Assembly: GCA_963811585.1 (NCBI GenBank)
Contig: CAWERR010000009.1
Coordinates: 620,001-684,000 of the forward strand
From: JACDHG01 sp963811585
Lineage (GTDB): Bacteria > Actinomycetota > Actinomycetes > Propionibacteriales > Nocardioidaceae
Reading direction: 5' to 3'
DNA length: 64,000 bases
Below the pieces are notes generated by a model. That model worked only from the letters and a program-made list of their open reading frames with translations, ran no database searches and was not told the DNA's origin. Shown here one piece after another: positions 26,912 to 35,998 of the stretch (within the stretch, counting starts at the first letter, position 1; each line of letters begins with the position of its first letter). The translations under genes were made by a program, and so were the position numbers.

Positions 26912-29900
26912 CGACGACCGCACCGGCAGCAAGGTCACTGATCACCACGCCCGACGAGCTCTGCCGGTTGATGGGCATCCCGTTCAGCGACCAGCAGCTC
27001 GACGCGATCACCGCACCGCTCGAGCCCGGCGTCATCGTCGCCGGCGCGGGCTCCGGCAAGACCACAGTGATGGCCGCCCGGGTCGTCTGGCTCGTCGCCA
27101 CCGGTCGGGTCGAGGCCGACCAGATCCTCGGTCTGACGTTCACCAACAAGGCCGCGGCCGAGCTCGCGCACCGGGTCCGCAGCAGCCTTGTCGGGGCCGG
27201 ACTACTGCGATCGCCCGGCACGCTCGTCGAAGCCGAAGACGACGAGCCCGCTCGAGCCGACCGTGCTCACCTACCACGCCTACGCCGCCCGGCTGCTCGC
27301 CGAGCACGGACTGCGGATCGGGCACGAGCCCGACACGCGACTGATCGCCGACGCCTCGCGGTTCCAGCTCGCTGCCCGCGCCATTCGCCGCCACACCGGG
27401 CCGGTCGAGCACCTCACGACGTGGGTCGCCACCAACGTCTCGGGCTTGCTAGCCCTCGACGCGCAGCTGGCGGAGCACCTGGTCGCCCCCGACGAGGTGC
27501 GCCGTTTCCAAGCCGCGGAAGCCCCTCTTTGGGAGCAGGCCAAACAGACCGTCCAGGTCAAGAACGTCCTCACCACGCTGGCCAAGCGTCGCGAACTGCT
27601 GGCCTTCGTCGAGGGCTACCGCGCGCTCAAACGTGAGCTCGGGGTGATGGACTTCTCCGACCAGATGGCGCTCGGGGCAAAGCTGGCCGAGACGTGTCCC
27701 GAGGTCGGCGACGCCGAGCGCGAGCGCTTCAGGGTGGTGCTGCTCGACGAATACCAGGACACTTCCGTCGCCCAGGCACGACTGCTGCAGGCCCTCTTCT
27801 CAGGTGAGCAGCTCTCACGGTGACGTCAGGCAGACAGCGGCCGAGGTCATCCGGTGACCGCCGTTGGCGACCCATGTCAGGCGATCTACGGCTGGCGCGG
27901 GGCCTCGGTGAGCAACATCGGGCAGTTCCTGCGGGACTTCCCGCCGGCCGCCGGCGTGGCCCCCGAGGCGCCGCTTCCCACTGAGCATCAACCGGAGGTC
28001 GCAGGCGCGCATCCTGCATACCGCCAACGTGCTGGCCACCGATCTGTACTCCGTCCATACCGGCACCGAGCCTCTCGTCCCCGCTGCGGGTGCCCGCGAC
28101 GGCATGGTGCGTGCTGCCAGCCTCGAGACGTATGACGACGAGTTGCGGTTCCTGGCGCCGAGAGGTCCCGGCGGCACACCAGGCGATGCCGGTGCCGACC
28201 TGGAGCGAGATCGGAGTTCTGGTCCGCGACAACAAGACGGCGAGCGACGTACACGACGCGCTCGTCGGCGCCGGGGTGCCGGTCGAGGTGGTCGGCCTCA
28301 GCGGTCTGTTGTCGATGCCTGAGGTTGCCGAGGTGGTCGCGACCCTCCAGGTGGTCCATGACGTCACGGCCAACGCGTCCCTGTTGGCACTGCTGTCGGG
28401 GCCGCGATGGGCGATCGGCCACCGTGACCTCGCCCTGCTGGGTAAGCGCGCCCGATTCCTTGCGAAGGTGCCGGAAGTCGATCCTGACGACATCGGTGGG
28501 GCCCTCGAGCAGGCAGTGGCGGGGGTCGACCCGGCCGACATCGTCTCGCTGCTCGAAGCGCTCGAAGATCCAGGCCGCTTGGCCTACTCGCCGGAGGCCC
28601 GGGAGCGGTTCCAGTCGCTGGCTCGCGAGATCAGGAGCCTTCGGCGCTACGTCGGCGAGCCGCTGCTCGACCTGGTCCGCCGGGTCATCGATGTGACGGG
28701 TCTCGAGGTCGAGCTCGCGTCGTCGACCTCCCAGGTCGCGTCGTCGCGTCGTGACAACCTCTCGACGTTCCTCGACGCGGTGGCGTCGTTCGCGGGGATC
28801 GACGGCGATGCGTCGCTGCCCGGCCTGCTCGCCTACCTCGAGGCCGAGGAGGAGTACGCCCAGGGCCTGGCGCTTGCCATCCCCACCGAGGCGAACTCGG
28901 TCAAGCTGCTCACCGTCCACCGGGCCAAGGGCCTCGAGTGGGACGTCGTGTTCGTGCCGGGCATGTGCACGAAGGTGTTTCCCTCGACGCAAGGCCGCGC
29001 ACGCTGGCCAAGCGGCATGACCGAGCTGCCGTCGGCCCTGCGCGGAGATGCCGCGGATCTCCCCGTCATCCGCGAGCGCAGCAACAGTGGCCTGAAGCAG
29101 TTTGTGGAGGACTGCAAGGCCGATGAGGAGCGCGAGGAGCGGCGACTGGCGTACGTCGCCCTCACCCGTCCCCGGCACGAGCTCGTCGTGTCCTGCCACT
29201 GGTGGGGTCCGCAGCAGAAGAATCCACGCGGGCCCTCGGTCTTCTTCTCTGACGTGGTCCTCGCGATGCAGAGCTGGGGAGATGAACCCGAGATCACCAC
29301 GCCGCCGCCGGCACCCGACGCCGAGAACCCCGCCAACCGGAGCCTCGGCCGATACCCGTGGCCGGTCGAGGCCGACGCGACCGAGGTCGCCCAGCGGCGC
29401 GACGTCGCAGCTCTCGTAGAGCAGGCCCGCGTTGAGGGGTGGGAGATCGCCGCCCGCCGGGCCGACGACGAGCTGATGCTCGATGAGCTCACCCGGGTCG
29501 ACCAGTGGGACCGAGAGATCGCGCGCCTCGTCGAGGAGGCGCGGGTCAGCCGGGCCGACGAGATCGTCGTACCGCTGCCCGACCAGTTGTCGGCCACGAC
29601 GTTGCTTCGCCTCGACAGCGATCCTGAGAGCCTCGCCAAGGATCTGGCAAGGCCGATGCCACGCAAGCCCTCGTCCTCGGCACGGTTCGGCACCCGCTTC
29701 CACGCCTGGGTCGAGGCCCATATCGGCAGGCCGACTTTGCTCGACCCCGAGGAGCTGCCCGGCCGGGCTGACATCGACATCACTGGCGACGCCGACCTGG
29801 AGGAGCTGATCGAGGCTTTCCGGGCCGGCCCGTTCGGCGAGCGACCGCCCTACCAGGTCGAGGCGGCGTTCTCCCTCGTGCTGGCGGGCCGGGTCGTGCG

Positions 29901-30162
29901 TGGTCGCATCGACGCGGTCTACGAGACCGACGACGGTTTCCTCGTCGTCGACTGGAAGACCAACCAGCGTCATGACGCCGATCCGTTGCAGCTTGCGATC
30001 TACCGGGTGGCGTGGGCCGAGCTGATGGGTGTCGAGCCGGAGCGAGTGGAGGCGGCGTTCTACTACGTCCGCACCGGCGACGTGGTGGCTCCCGAAGGTC
30101 TGCCCGGACGAGCCGAGCTCGAGCAGTTGGTCACCGGCCCCCCTGCCGAATCGTCCGACTGA
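26908..30162 (+). pseudogene. adnB: AdnB: UvrD-like helicase plus RecB-type nuclease subunit, 5' half frameshifted
   Basis: About 1,085 codons. Walker A is VAGAGSGKTTVMAARV, then LTFTNKAAAELAHRV, LTYHAYAARLLAEHG, VVLLDEYQDTSVAQARLLQA (II), VTAVGDPCQAIYGWRGASVS (III), LLTVHRAKGLEWDVVFVPGM (V) and LAYVALTRPRHEL (VI). The nuclease domain is RGRIDAVYETDDGFLVVDWK followed by TNQ. Three frame changes lie near 27240, 27815 and 28000-28170; from 28.2 kb to the stop the frame is clean. The ATGA overlap with adnA implies coupled translation of the heterodimer. Confidence 0.88.
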
Positions 30163-30166
30163 GCGC

Positions 30167-30299
30167 GCCGCACTCCGCTGATCGAGCTGCCCTCCGCCGA
30201 TCGAGCTTGTCGAGATCACCGGGTCTCGACAAGCTCGACCGCCGTGCCGCACTCCGCTGATCGAGCTGCCCTCCGCCGATCGAGCTTGTCGAGATCACC
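30167..30299. repeat. Exact 54-bp direct repeat with TCTCGACAAGCTCGACC hairpin
   Basis: Two identical 54-bp copies (30167-30220 and 30246-30299) each end in gatcgagcttgtcgagatc. Between them gtctcgacaagctcgacc forms a 15-bp inverted repeat with the first copy. The block sits between the convergent adnB and deoD ends and probably terminates both transcripts. Same repeat family as 1-110 and 3541-3745. Confidence 0.85.
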
Positions 30300-30305
30300 A
30301 GGTCG

Positions 30306-31022
30306 TCAGTGGAGCGGCGTGGCGAGAAGTGCATCGAGACCAAGGGTGACCATGTCGCCAAACGTCTGTTCCCGCTCATGCGATGACGTCTCCTCACCGG
30401 TGACGACCTGGTCCGACACCGTGCAGATGCACAACGCCTGTCGGTCGTGCTTCGCCGCGAGCGTGTAGAGCGCGTTCGCCTCCATCTCGACGGCCACCAC
30501 GCCGTAGTCAACCATGCGTTGCAGCAGCTCCGGGCGGTCGGAGTAGAACGAGTCCGAGGAGAAGATCTGCCCGACCGTGACGGCGATGCCGGCCGCCACG
30601 GCAGCGTCGTACGCCGCCCGCAGCAACCCGAAGTCGGCGGTGGCGGCGTAGTCGAGCCCTTCGAATCGGATCTTGTTCATCGACGAGTCCGTCGACGCGC
30701 TGATCGCGAGCACGACGTCGCGGAGCGCGAGCTTGTCGGAGACGGCGCCGCACGAGCCGACGCGGACGAGCTGCTGCACCCCGTAGTCGCGGATCAGCTC
30801 GGTGGCGTAGATCGACAGCGACGGCAGGCCCATCCCCGTGCCCTGCACCGAAACGGGCTCGCCACGGTAGGTGCCGGTGAAGCCGAGCATGTTGCGGACG
30901 CTCGAATGGCAGACGGCATCGTCGAGGAACGTCTGAGCGATCCACTGAGCCCGTAGCGGGTCTCCGGGCAGCAGAATGCGCGGCGCGATCTGGCCCGGCT
31001 CAGCGCTGATGTGGGTGCTCAT
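30306..31022 (-). CDS. deoD: Purine-nucleoside phosphorylase, DeoD type
   Basis: A 238-residue hexameric-type nucleoside phosphorylase. Phosphate-binding and family motifs are RILLPGDPLRAQWIA, the RNMLGFTGTYRG region, GTGMGLPSLSIYATELI, VRVGSCGAV, and the late VAVEMEANALYTLA that binds the ribose. It salvages purine bases from nucleosides. The start is ATG 31022; it diverges from nudC with 44 bases between the starts. In mycobacteria this slot between adnB and nudC holds an ion-channel gene, so deoD is a lineage-specific neighbour. Confidence 0.93.
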   Translation of the reverse strand: MSTHISAEPGQIAPRILLPGDPLRAQWIAQTFLDDAVCHSSVRNMLGFTGTYRGEPVSVQGTGMGLPSLSIYATELIRDYGVQQLVRVGSCGAVSDKLALRDVVLAISASTDSSMNKIRFEGLDYAATADFGLLRAAYDAAVAAGIAVTVGQIFSSDSFYSDRPELLQRMVDYGVVAVEMEANALYTLAAKHDRQALCICTVSDQVVTGEETSSHEREQTFGDMVTLGLDALLATPLH

Positions 31023-31066
31023 GACCCGCGATCTTGCCAGACCCCTGCGGGCGTAGGGTCGACGGC

Positions 31067-32020
31067 GTGACTGGGGACGCGCTTCCGGACTTCCCGTTCC
31101 GACATGTCGTCCACGACCGGCTCGCTGAGCGACGCGGCGACCAGGCCTTCCTCGACACCGCGTGGGCCGACTCCGCCACCCGGGTCGTGGTGCTTCAGGG
31201 CGTGGATCCTGCGGCCAGCGATGACGGTACGACGCTCAGCTGGATCCCTACCGCCACCGCCCCTCCCGGTGACCGCCTGCTCCTCGGCGAAGCGGACGGC
31301 GTCGTGCGTTTTGCCGTGGTGACACCAGCCACCGACGGCGGCTCGACCGGCGCGCCCAGGACTCCTGCCGATGGGGCCAGCGCCCCGGTCGGATTGGGCT
31401 TCTTGCCCCTTCGCCGGTTGGCGCAGCGCCTCTCCGACGTCGAGGCGTCGTTCGCCGTGCATGCGGTCGCGCTCGCGGGCTGGCATCAGCGTCATACGTG
31501 CTGCTCGGTCTGCGGAAGTACGACCGACGTGGTCCGGGCGGGGGAGTCGCGCAGTTGCCCCTCGTGCTCGGCGCAACATTTCCCCCGCACCGACCCCGCT
31601 GTGATCATGACCGTCGTCGACGACGACGGCCGGTGCCTGCTCGGTCACAACAGCGCCCGAGCCAAGGGGTGGTACTCGACACTGGCGGGCTTCGTCGAGC
31701 CGGGAGAGTCACTGGAGCAGGCCGTCGTCCGCGAGGTGCGCGAGGAGGTGGGTGTCGAGATCGACCGGGTCACGTATCTCGGTAGCCAGCCGTGGCCGTT
31801 CCCGTCGAGCCTGATGCTCGGCTTCGATGCGCACGCCAGCACCGTCGACATCGTCGTCGACGGTGACGAGATCACCGAGGCGCGCTGGTTCACCCGCGAG
31901 GAGCTCGCCAGCGCGGTCAAGGCGGGAGAGCTGGTGCTGCCGACGACGGTCTCGATCTCCGGGGCGCTTCTCAGCCGCTGGTACGGCGACGACCTGCCTC
32001 CGAACCAGCCCGCCACCTGA
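31067..32020 (+). CDS. nudC: NADH pyrophosphatase NudC
   Basis: A 317-residue protein. A zinc ribbon (CSVCGS ... CPSCSAQHFPR) precedes the NUDIX box GFVEPGESLEQAVVREVREE, and the NADH-specific SQPWPFPSSLMLGF follows. NudC hydrolyses NAD(H) to NMN(H) and AMP and removes NAD caps from RNA. GTG 31067 gives a standard family length. It is the counterpart of Rv3199c and converges on mrx1. Confidence 0.93.
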   Translation: MTGDALPDFPFRHVVHDRLAERRGDQAFLDTAWADSATRVVVLQGVDPAASDDGTTLSWIPTATAPPGDRLLLGEADGVVRFAVVTPATDGGSTGAPRTPADGASAPVGLGFLPLRRLAQRLSDVEASFAVHAVALAGWHQRHTCCSVCGSTTDVVRAGESRSCPSCSAQHFPRTDPAVIMTVVDDDGRCLLGHNSARAKGWYSTLAGFVEPGESLEQAVVREVREEVGVEIDRVTYLGSQPWPFPSSLMLGFDAHASTVDIVVDGDEITEARWFTREELASAVKAGELVLPTTVSISGALLSRWYGDDLPPNQPAT

Positions 32021-32079
32021 CGGCTTGCGTCCGTGCAGGTGGTCGCGATAGCGCTCGGTCCTACGGACGCAACGGGTGG

Positions 32080-32334
32080 CTAGGCGCTGAGCTTCTCCTT
32101 GACCTGCGCCACGCTCGGGTTGGTCAGCGCGGTTCCGTCGGGGAAGAGCAGGGTAGGCACCGTCTGGTTGCCGTTGTTGACGCGCTCGACGGTCGCCGCG
32201 GAGTCCGGGTGCTGCTCGATGTCAACTTCCTCGAACGAGATGCCCTCTCGATGCAGCTGACCCTTGAGGCGGTGGCAGTAGCCACACCAGGGAGTCGAAA
32301 ACATGGTGAGCGAGCTCGTGGCGGACTCGGACAA
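32080..32334 (-). CDS. mrx1: Mycoredoxin 1 (glutaredoxin-like)
   Basis: An 84-residue thioredoxin-fold protein with active site STPWCGYCHRLK. The CGYC form is that of mycoredoxin, which reduces mycothiol mixed disulfides. The cis-proline site TVPTLLFPDG is present. The start lies 165 bases from the uvrD2 start on the other strand, the same mrx1/uvrD2 pairing as in mycobacteria (Rv3198A/Rv3198c), although here the two genes diverge. Confidence 0.9.
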   Translation of the reverse strand: MSESATSSLTMFSTPWCGYCHRLKGQLHREGISFEEVDIEQHPDSAATVERVNNGNQTVPTLLFPDGTALTNPSVAQVKEKLSA

Positions 32335-32499
32335 GACGGCGATCCTAATCTGGGGTGCGTGGGCGGGGGTCGCGCAGGCCGAGACTCCCCACTGCGGGGG
32401 CGTCGAGACTGTCTCTTGGCGCGATTAGTGTGTGCACTGTCGTCAACACCCCGACCACCCTCGAACTTCCCGACCCGACCGTCATGCGAGGTAGATCAC

Positions 32500-34593
32500 G
32501 TGCTCGACCCCGAACGCCTGCTTGAGGGTCTCGACCCCGAGCAACGCGAGGTGGCGGTCAGCATGGACGGGGCGATGCGTGTCCTCGCGGGGGCGGGCAC
32601 CGGCAAGACCCGGGCGATCACCCACCGGATCGCGTATGCCGCGGCCAGCGGAGTCGTCACACCGACGGAGGTGCTAGCCGTCACGTTCACGACGCGGGCC
32701 GCGGGTGAGCTGCGGGCGCGGCTCGCTCGGCTAGGAGTCGTCGGCGTACAAGCGCGGACGTTTCACTCGGCGGCCTTGCGGCAGGCCCGCTACTTCTGGC
32801 CCCAGGCGTACGGCGTTGACCTGCCGGCGGTGGTGAAGTCGAAAATTCCTTTCATCGTCGAGGCCGCGAGTCGCAACCGGCAGAAGGCGAGTCAGGCCGA
32901 CCTGCGTGACCTCGCTGGCGAGATCGAGTGGGCCAAGGTTTCCAACGTGCGCCCCCAGGACTACGCGCGGCTGTCGGCCGCGGCCGGGCGCAGCGTCGAC
33001 GGATACGACCATGCGACCGTCGCTGGCATCTACAGCGCCTACGAGGAGGTCAAGGAGCAGCGGCACCGGGTCGATATGGAAGACATCTTGCTGTGCGCCG
33101 CCGCCGTCCTCAGTGAGGACGAGAACGCCGCGTCGAGCGTCCGCAAGCAGTACCGCACGTTCGTGGTCGACGAGTTCCAGGACGTCAGTCCGATCCAGGC
33201 GAGCCTGCTCGACCTGTGGCTGGGCCGCCGAGACGACGTCTGCGTCGTCGGTGACCCGGCCCAGACGATCTACTCCTTCGCGGGTGCGTCGGCGTCGCAC
33301 CTGCTCGACTTCCCGAAGAAATACACCACTGCCAAGACCGTCACGCTGGCCCGCAACTACCGGTCGACGCCGCAAGTCATCGAGACGGCCAACTCCGTGA
33401 TGCGTGACGAGCTTGGTTCGTCGGCGGTGCTGCTGCGCACGACGCGCAAGGCCGGTCAGACGGTCTCGTTCACCGGACATGCTGACGAGGTTGCTGAGGC
33501 GGCCGCGGTTGCCGATGCCATCAGCGCGCTTGTCTCGGAGGGCACCGATCCGGCCGGGATCGCCGTGATGTTTCGCATCAACGCCCAGTCCGAGTCGTTC
33601 GAGGAGGCCCTCGCGGAGCGGTCGGTGCCATACCTGGTCCGTGGCGCTGAGCGGTTCTTCGAGCGGGCAGAGGTACGGCAGGCGATCACCCTCCTCCGCG
33701 GAGCGGTGCACGACACGGAGACACACGTCGAGGGGCTCGCCGTGCAGGTGGGCGACGTACTCAGCTCGATGGGCTGGTCACGGGAGGCGCCCACGGTCCG
33801 TGGCAATGCCCGCGACCGCTGGGAGTCCCTGCAGGCACTCGTCTCCTTGGGTGACGAGCTCGCCGCCGCCCACCCTGACCTGTCCCTCAGCGGCTTCGTC
33901 GATGAGCTCGCCCGGCGCGCAGACGCCCAGCATGCACCCGTGGCCACGGGAGTCACTCTCACGACACTTCACGCGGCCAAGGGACTCGAGTGGCCGGTGG
34001 CGTTCCTGGTCGGGATGCACGAAGGCACGATGCCGATCGTGTACGCCGACACGCCCGCCGGCCTTCAGGAGGAGCGTCGGCTGCTCTACGTCGGCGTGAC
34101 CCGGGCGCAGGACCAGTTGCATGTGTCGTGGTCGCGTGCCCGCGCGCCCGGCGGTCGCGGGTCGCGAGGCCCTAGCCGCTTCTTCGACGGGCTGCTCGAC
34201 GAGTCCCAGCGAGGCGCCGCGTCGACGAGCACCACTCGGTCCGGCACGCGTCGCAGTCGTCGCGCAGTCGCGTCCTGCCGCGTGTGCGGCCGCTCCCTGA
34301 CCGATCCTCGCGAACGCAAGCTCGGCCGCTGTCTCGACTGCCCGAGCAGCTACGACGAGGTTCTGTTCGAGCAGCTGCGTGCCTGGCGTCGCGAGCAAGC
34401 CGGTCACGAGAAGGTGCCGGCGTACTGCGTCTTCACCGATGCGACGCTGACGGCGCTGGCAGAGCTGCGACCGAATGACGTCGCGGCGCTGGCAAGGGTG
34501 CCCGGGATCGGGAAGGCAAAGCTCGACAAGTACTCAGGTCCGGTGCTCGACATGTGTGCAGCCCATCGAGACTTCACTGAACGGTCGGACTGA
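32500..34593 (+). CDS. uvrD2: ATP-dependent DNA helicase UvrD2
   Basis: A 697-residue superfamily-1A helicase. Motifs are LAGAGTGKTRAIT (I), VTFTTRAAGELRARL (Ia), TFVVDEFQDVSPIQ (II), VGDPAQTIYSFAGASA (III), TLHAAKGLEWPVAF (V) and LLYVGVTRAQDQLH (VI). After the helicase come the tetracysteine motif (CRVCG ... CLDC) and a C-terminal HRDC domain (VPAYCVFTDATL, LARVPGIGKAKLDKY), the UvrD2 signature. The GTG at 32500 is preceded by GAGGTAG and gives a length near the mycobacterial protein; longer in-frame starts cross the mrx1 promoter. Confidence 0.93.
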   Translation: MLDPERLLEGLDPEQREVAVSMDGAMRVLAGAGTGKTRAITHRIAYAAASGVVTPTEVLAVTFTTRAAGELRARLARLGVVGVQARTFHSAALRQARYFWPQAYGVDLPAVVKSKIPFIVEAASRNRQKASQADLRDLAGEIEWAKVSNVRPQDYARLSAAAGRSVDGYDHATVAGIYSAYEEVKEQRHRVDMEDILLCAAAVLSEDENAASSVRKQYRTFVVDEFQDVSPIQASLLDLWLGRRDDVCVVGDPAQTIYSFAGASASHLLDFPKKYTTAKTVTLARNYRSTPQVIETANSVMRDELGSSAVLLRTTRKAGQTVSFTGHADEVAEAAAVADAISALVSEGTDPAGIAVMFRINAQSESFEEALAERSVPYLVRGAERFFERAEVRQAITLLRGAVHDTETHVEGLAVQVGDVLSSMGWSREAPTVRGNARDRWESLQALVSLGDELAAAHPDLSLSGFVDELARRADAQHAPVATGVTLTTLHAAKGLEWPVAFLVGMHEGTMPIVYADTPAGLQEERRLLYVGVTRAQDQLHVSWSRARAPGGRGSRGPSRFFDGLLDESQRGAASTSTTRSGTRRSRRAVASCRVCGRSLTDPRERKLGRCLDCPSSYDEVLFEQLRAWRREQAGHEKVPAYCVFTDATLTALAELRPNDVAALARVPGIGKAKLDKYSGPVLDMCAAHRDFTERSD

Positions 34594-34675
34594 GCCCGCA
34601 CACCTACGCAGGACAAACCTTGTGCCGCGTGGCGGCAGGCGAAAGTCTCTTCGGCGGATGCTCCTCGAACCGGCA

Positions 34676-34736
34676 GAAACTTTTCGAGAATCTGTCGTTA
34701 ATTCGTTTGCGCCTCCACATCGGCGCCGCGTAGGCT
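34676..34736 (+). promoter_or_regulatory. Probable whiB7 promoter with AT-rich WhiB7 site
   Basis: TTGCGC at 34707-34712 and TAGGCT at 34731-34736, spaced 18 bases, are a plausible -35/-10 pair. Directly upstream is an island of A/T-rich sequence (aaacttttcgagaatctgtc, then gttaattcg) in otherwise about 70 percent GC DNA. WhiB7 is known to bind AT-rich DNA next to the -35 element through its AT-hook, so autoregulation is inferred. Confidence 0.6.
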
Positions 34737-34824
34737 GCAGTCACCGGTCAGGAGACTGACCGGTGACCCTGACAGTCACCTCGCGCTCTCGGGCACGAGC
34801 AGAGTTCCTCGAAAGGAGGCAGCC

Positions 34825-35022
34825 ATGATCAACATCGTCCAGGACGCGACGCCATCGGCGACGCGTATTCCCATGCCTGCCTTCCCTGAGGTCTCTCGCA
34901 TGGGTGCGTCCGTCGAGAGTCGTCGTATCGCCACTGGTACGTCGAGCGCCTACGGCGTCTTCGTCCCGGCATTCCTCAAGGACGCTTTCTCGGGCGTCCG
35001 TGCTTGGAGTCCACCGGTCTAG
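34825..35022 (+). CDS. Leader ORF (uORF) upstream of whiB7
   Basis: A 65-codon frame with a near-perfect Shine-Dalgarno (gaaaggaggc, 34811-34820) four bases before its ATG. It ends 27 bases before the attenuator hairpin. The sequence (MINIVQDATPSATRIPMPAF ... AWSPPV) has no domain. Position, strong RBS and the following terminator fit a regulatory uORF: ribosome stalling by translation inhibitors would favour an antiterminated structure and let transcription reach whiB7. The mechanism is known for whiB7 in mycobacteria and for the Streptomyces homologue; its operation here is inferred. Confidence 0.75.
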   Translation: MINIVQDATPSATRIPMPAFPEVSRMGASVESRRIATGTSSAYGVFVPAFLKDAFSGVRAWSPPV

Positions 35023-35048
35023 AGTGAGATTGACTGGCCGGCACCTCC

Positions 35049-35086
35049 AAGCCGCGGACTCCCAATCAGGGATCCGCGGCTTTTTT
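35049..35086 (+). terminator. Rho-independent attenuator in the whiB7 leader
   Basis: AAGCCGCGGA (35049-35058) pairs with TCCGCGGCTT (35073-35082); an inner CTCCC/GGGA extends the stem, and a run of six T follows. It lies between the uORF stop and the whiB7 start, with nothing else in between, so it is a premature terminator rather than a gene-end terminator. Confidence 0.88.
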
Positions 35087-35131
35087 GTTTTACCCCGTCC
35101 GAACGACGAAGGTCACAGGGAGGTGACAGAA

Positions 35132-35419
35132 ATGACACTCAGCGTCCTCGACGCACTCATACAGAGTGAGGAGACAGATGCGGAGAGCCTGCCTTGCCGG
35201 TCAAACGACCCCGAGCTGTTCTTCGCTGAATCTCCGGCCGATGTCGAGCTGGCCAAGGCGCTGTGCCGTGCCTGCCCCGTTCTCACCGAGTGCCTCGCAG
35301 GAGCACTCGAACGACGTGAACCCTGGGGTGTGTGGGGTGGACAGCTGCTCGTACAGGGAGCAGTCGTCGCCCGCAAACGGCCAAGGGGTAGGCCTCGTAA
35401 GAGCGAAGTCGCTGCGTAG
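35132..35419 (+). CDS. whiB7: WhiB7 transcriptional regulator
   Basis: A 95-residue Wbl protein. Four cluster-binding cysteines are seen: SLPCRSND, then LCRACPVLTEC (C-x2-C-x5-C). The G(V/I)WGG turn follows as EPWGVWGGQ, and a C-terminal AT-hook (KRPRGRPRK) distinguishes WhiB7 from other Wbl proteins. WhiB7 binds the primary sigma factor and activates intrinsic antibiotic-resistance genes. GGGAGGTG precedes the ATG at 35132. Upstream are a promoter with an AT-rich site, a uORF and an attenuator. Confidence 0.95.
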   Translation: MTLSVLDALIQSEETDAESLPCRSNDPELFFAESPADVELAKALCRACPVLTECLAGALERREPWGVWGGQLLVQGAVVARKRPRGRPRKSEVAA

Positions 35420-35526
35420 GCAGCGCTCGCAGTCCGTACGAGCGAGGCCGCAGCCGGCCTCCGCCAAGCATCAGAGAGAACACAACTTCGATGACCCAGA
35501 ACGAATTCTTGAACAGGAGCACTCAA

Positions 35527-35691
35527 ATGAATCTCTTGCATGAAGACCTAGCGCGAGCCCATAGCGACGCGCGCCTGCAGCAGGCGCGCGAGCTGCGTAG
35601 GAGCAGCCAGCTCAGCCGAGCACTTCGGTTGACCCGTCGGGCCGAGCGCGCGAGCCAGCAGGCTCGTCTGCTCCTCGCTCGCGCATTGTGA
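35527..35691 (+). CDS. Small basic helical protein downstream of whiB7
   Basis: A 54-residue protein rich in Arg, Ala and Leu (MNLLHEDLARAHSDARLQQA ... LLLARAL), predicted to be one long helix or a helical hairpin. The ATG at 35527 has AGGAGC before it; an in-frame ATG at 35491 would add 12 residues. Small proteins of this composition are common in actinobacteria; I do not recognise a named family. It is followed by a terminator-like hairpin. Confidence 0.55.
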   Translation: MNLLHEDLARAHSDARLQQARELRRSSQLSRALRLTRRAERASQQARLLLARAL

Positions 35692-35702
35692 ACGAGTCGA
35701 TG

Positions 35703-35746
35703 ACGCCCGGATCAGCACTCCTGAGTGCCGGTCCGGGCGTTATCTT
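35703..35746 (+). terminator. Terminator-like nested hairpin
   Basis: ACGCCCGGA (35703-35711) pairs with TCCGGGCGT (35732-35740), enclosing an inner GCACTC-ct-GAGTGC stem, followed by TATCTTGTT. It ends the small-protein transcript just before the next gene. Confidence 0.7.
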
Positions 35747-35752
35747 GTTGCG

Positions 35753-35947
35753 ATGGCAGTCTGTGACCTCTGCGGGGTGAGCTCGCCTCGCGATGACAGT
35801 GCCGAGGCAGCGGACGACGACGCCACGACGCTGCCACTGACCTGGTCCACGGCCGTCGAGAACGGCCAGCGGCGTACGTTCTGTGACCGATGCTCACGTG
35901 AGCACCTGCGGAGCATGGAGTCCAAGCTCGACTCCGCATGGTGGTGA
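35753..35947 (+). CDS. Small zinc-ribbon protein
   Basis: 64 residues with two C-x2-C knuckles, CDLCG near the N-terminus and CDRCSREH near residue 45, separated by an acidic loop. It is a probable structural zinc-binding protein of unknown role. The start follows the terminator-like hairpin by 12 bases, so it may use a leaderless or very short leader transcript. Confidence 0.65.
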   Translation: MAVCDLCGVSSPRDDSAEAADDDATTLPLTWSTAVENGQRRTFCDRCSREHLRSMESKLDSAWW

Positions 35948-35998
35948 GGATTCGTTGCGCCAGCGCTGCGGGCTGAATCAGGGATAGGGTCCCCGTCT

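Noticed and set aside
23675..28200. Programmed frameshifting in adnA/adnB
   Set aside because: Too many shifts in both directions at non-slippery sites; sequence error or decay is simpler.
27988..30252. 754-codon open frame on the minus strand opposite adnB
   Set aside because: Antisense shadow of a clean AdnB frame with helicase and nuclease motifs.
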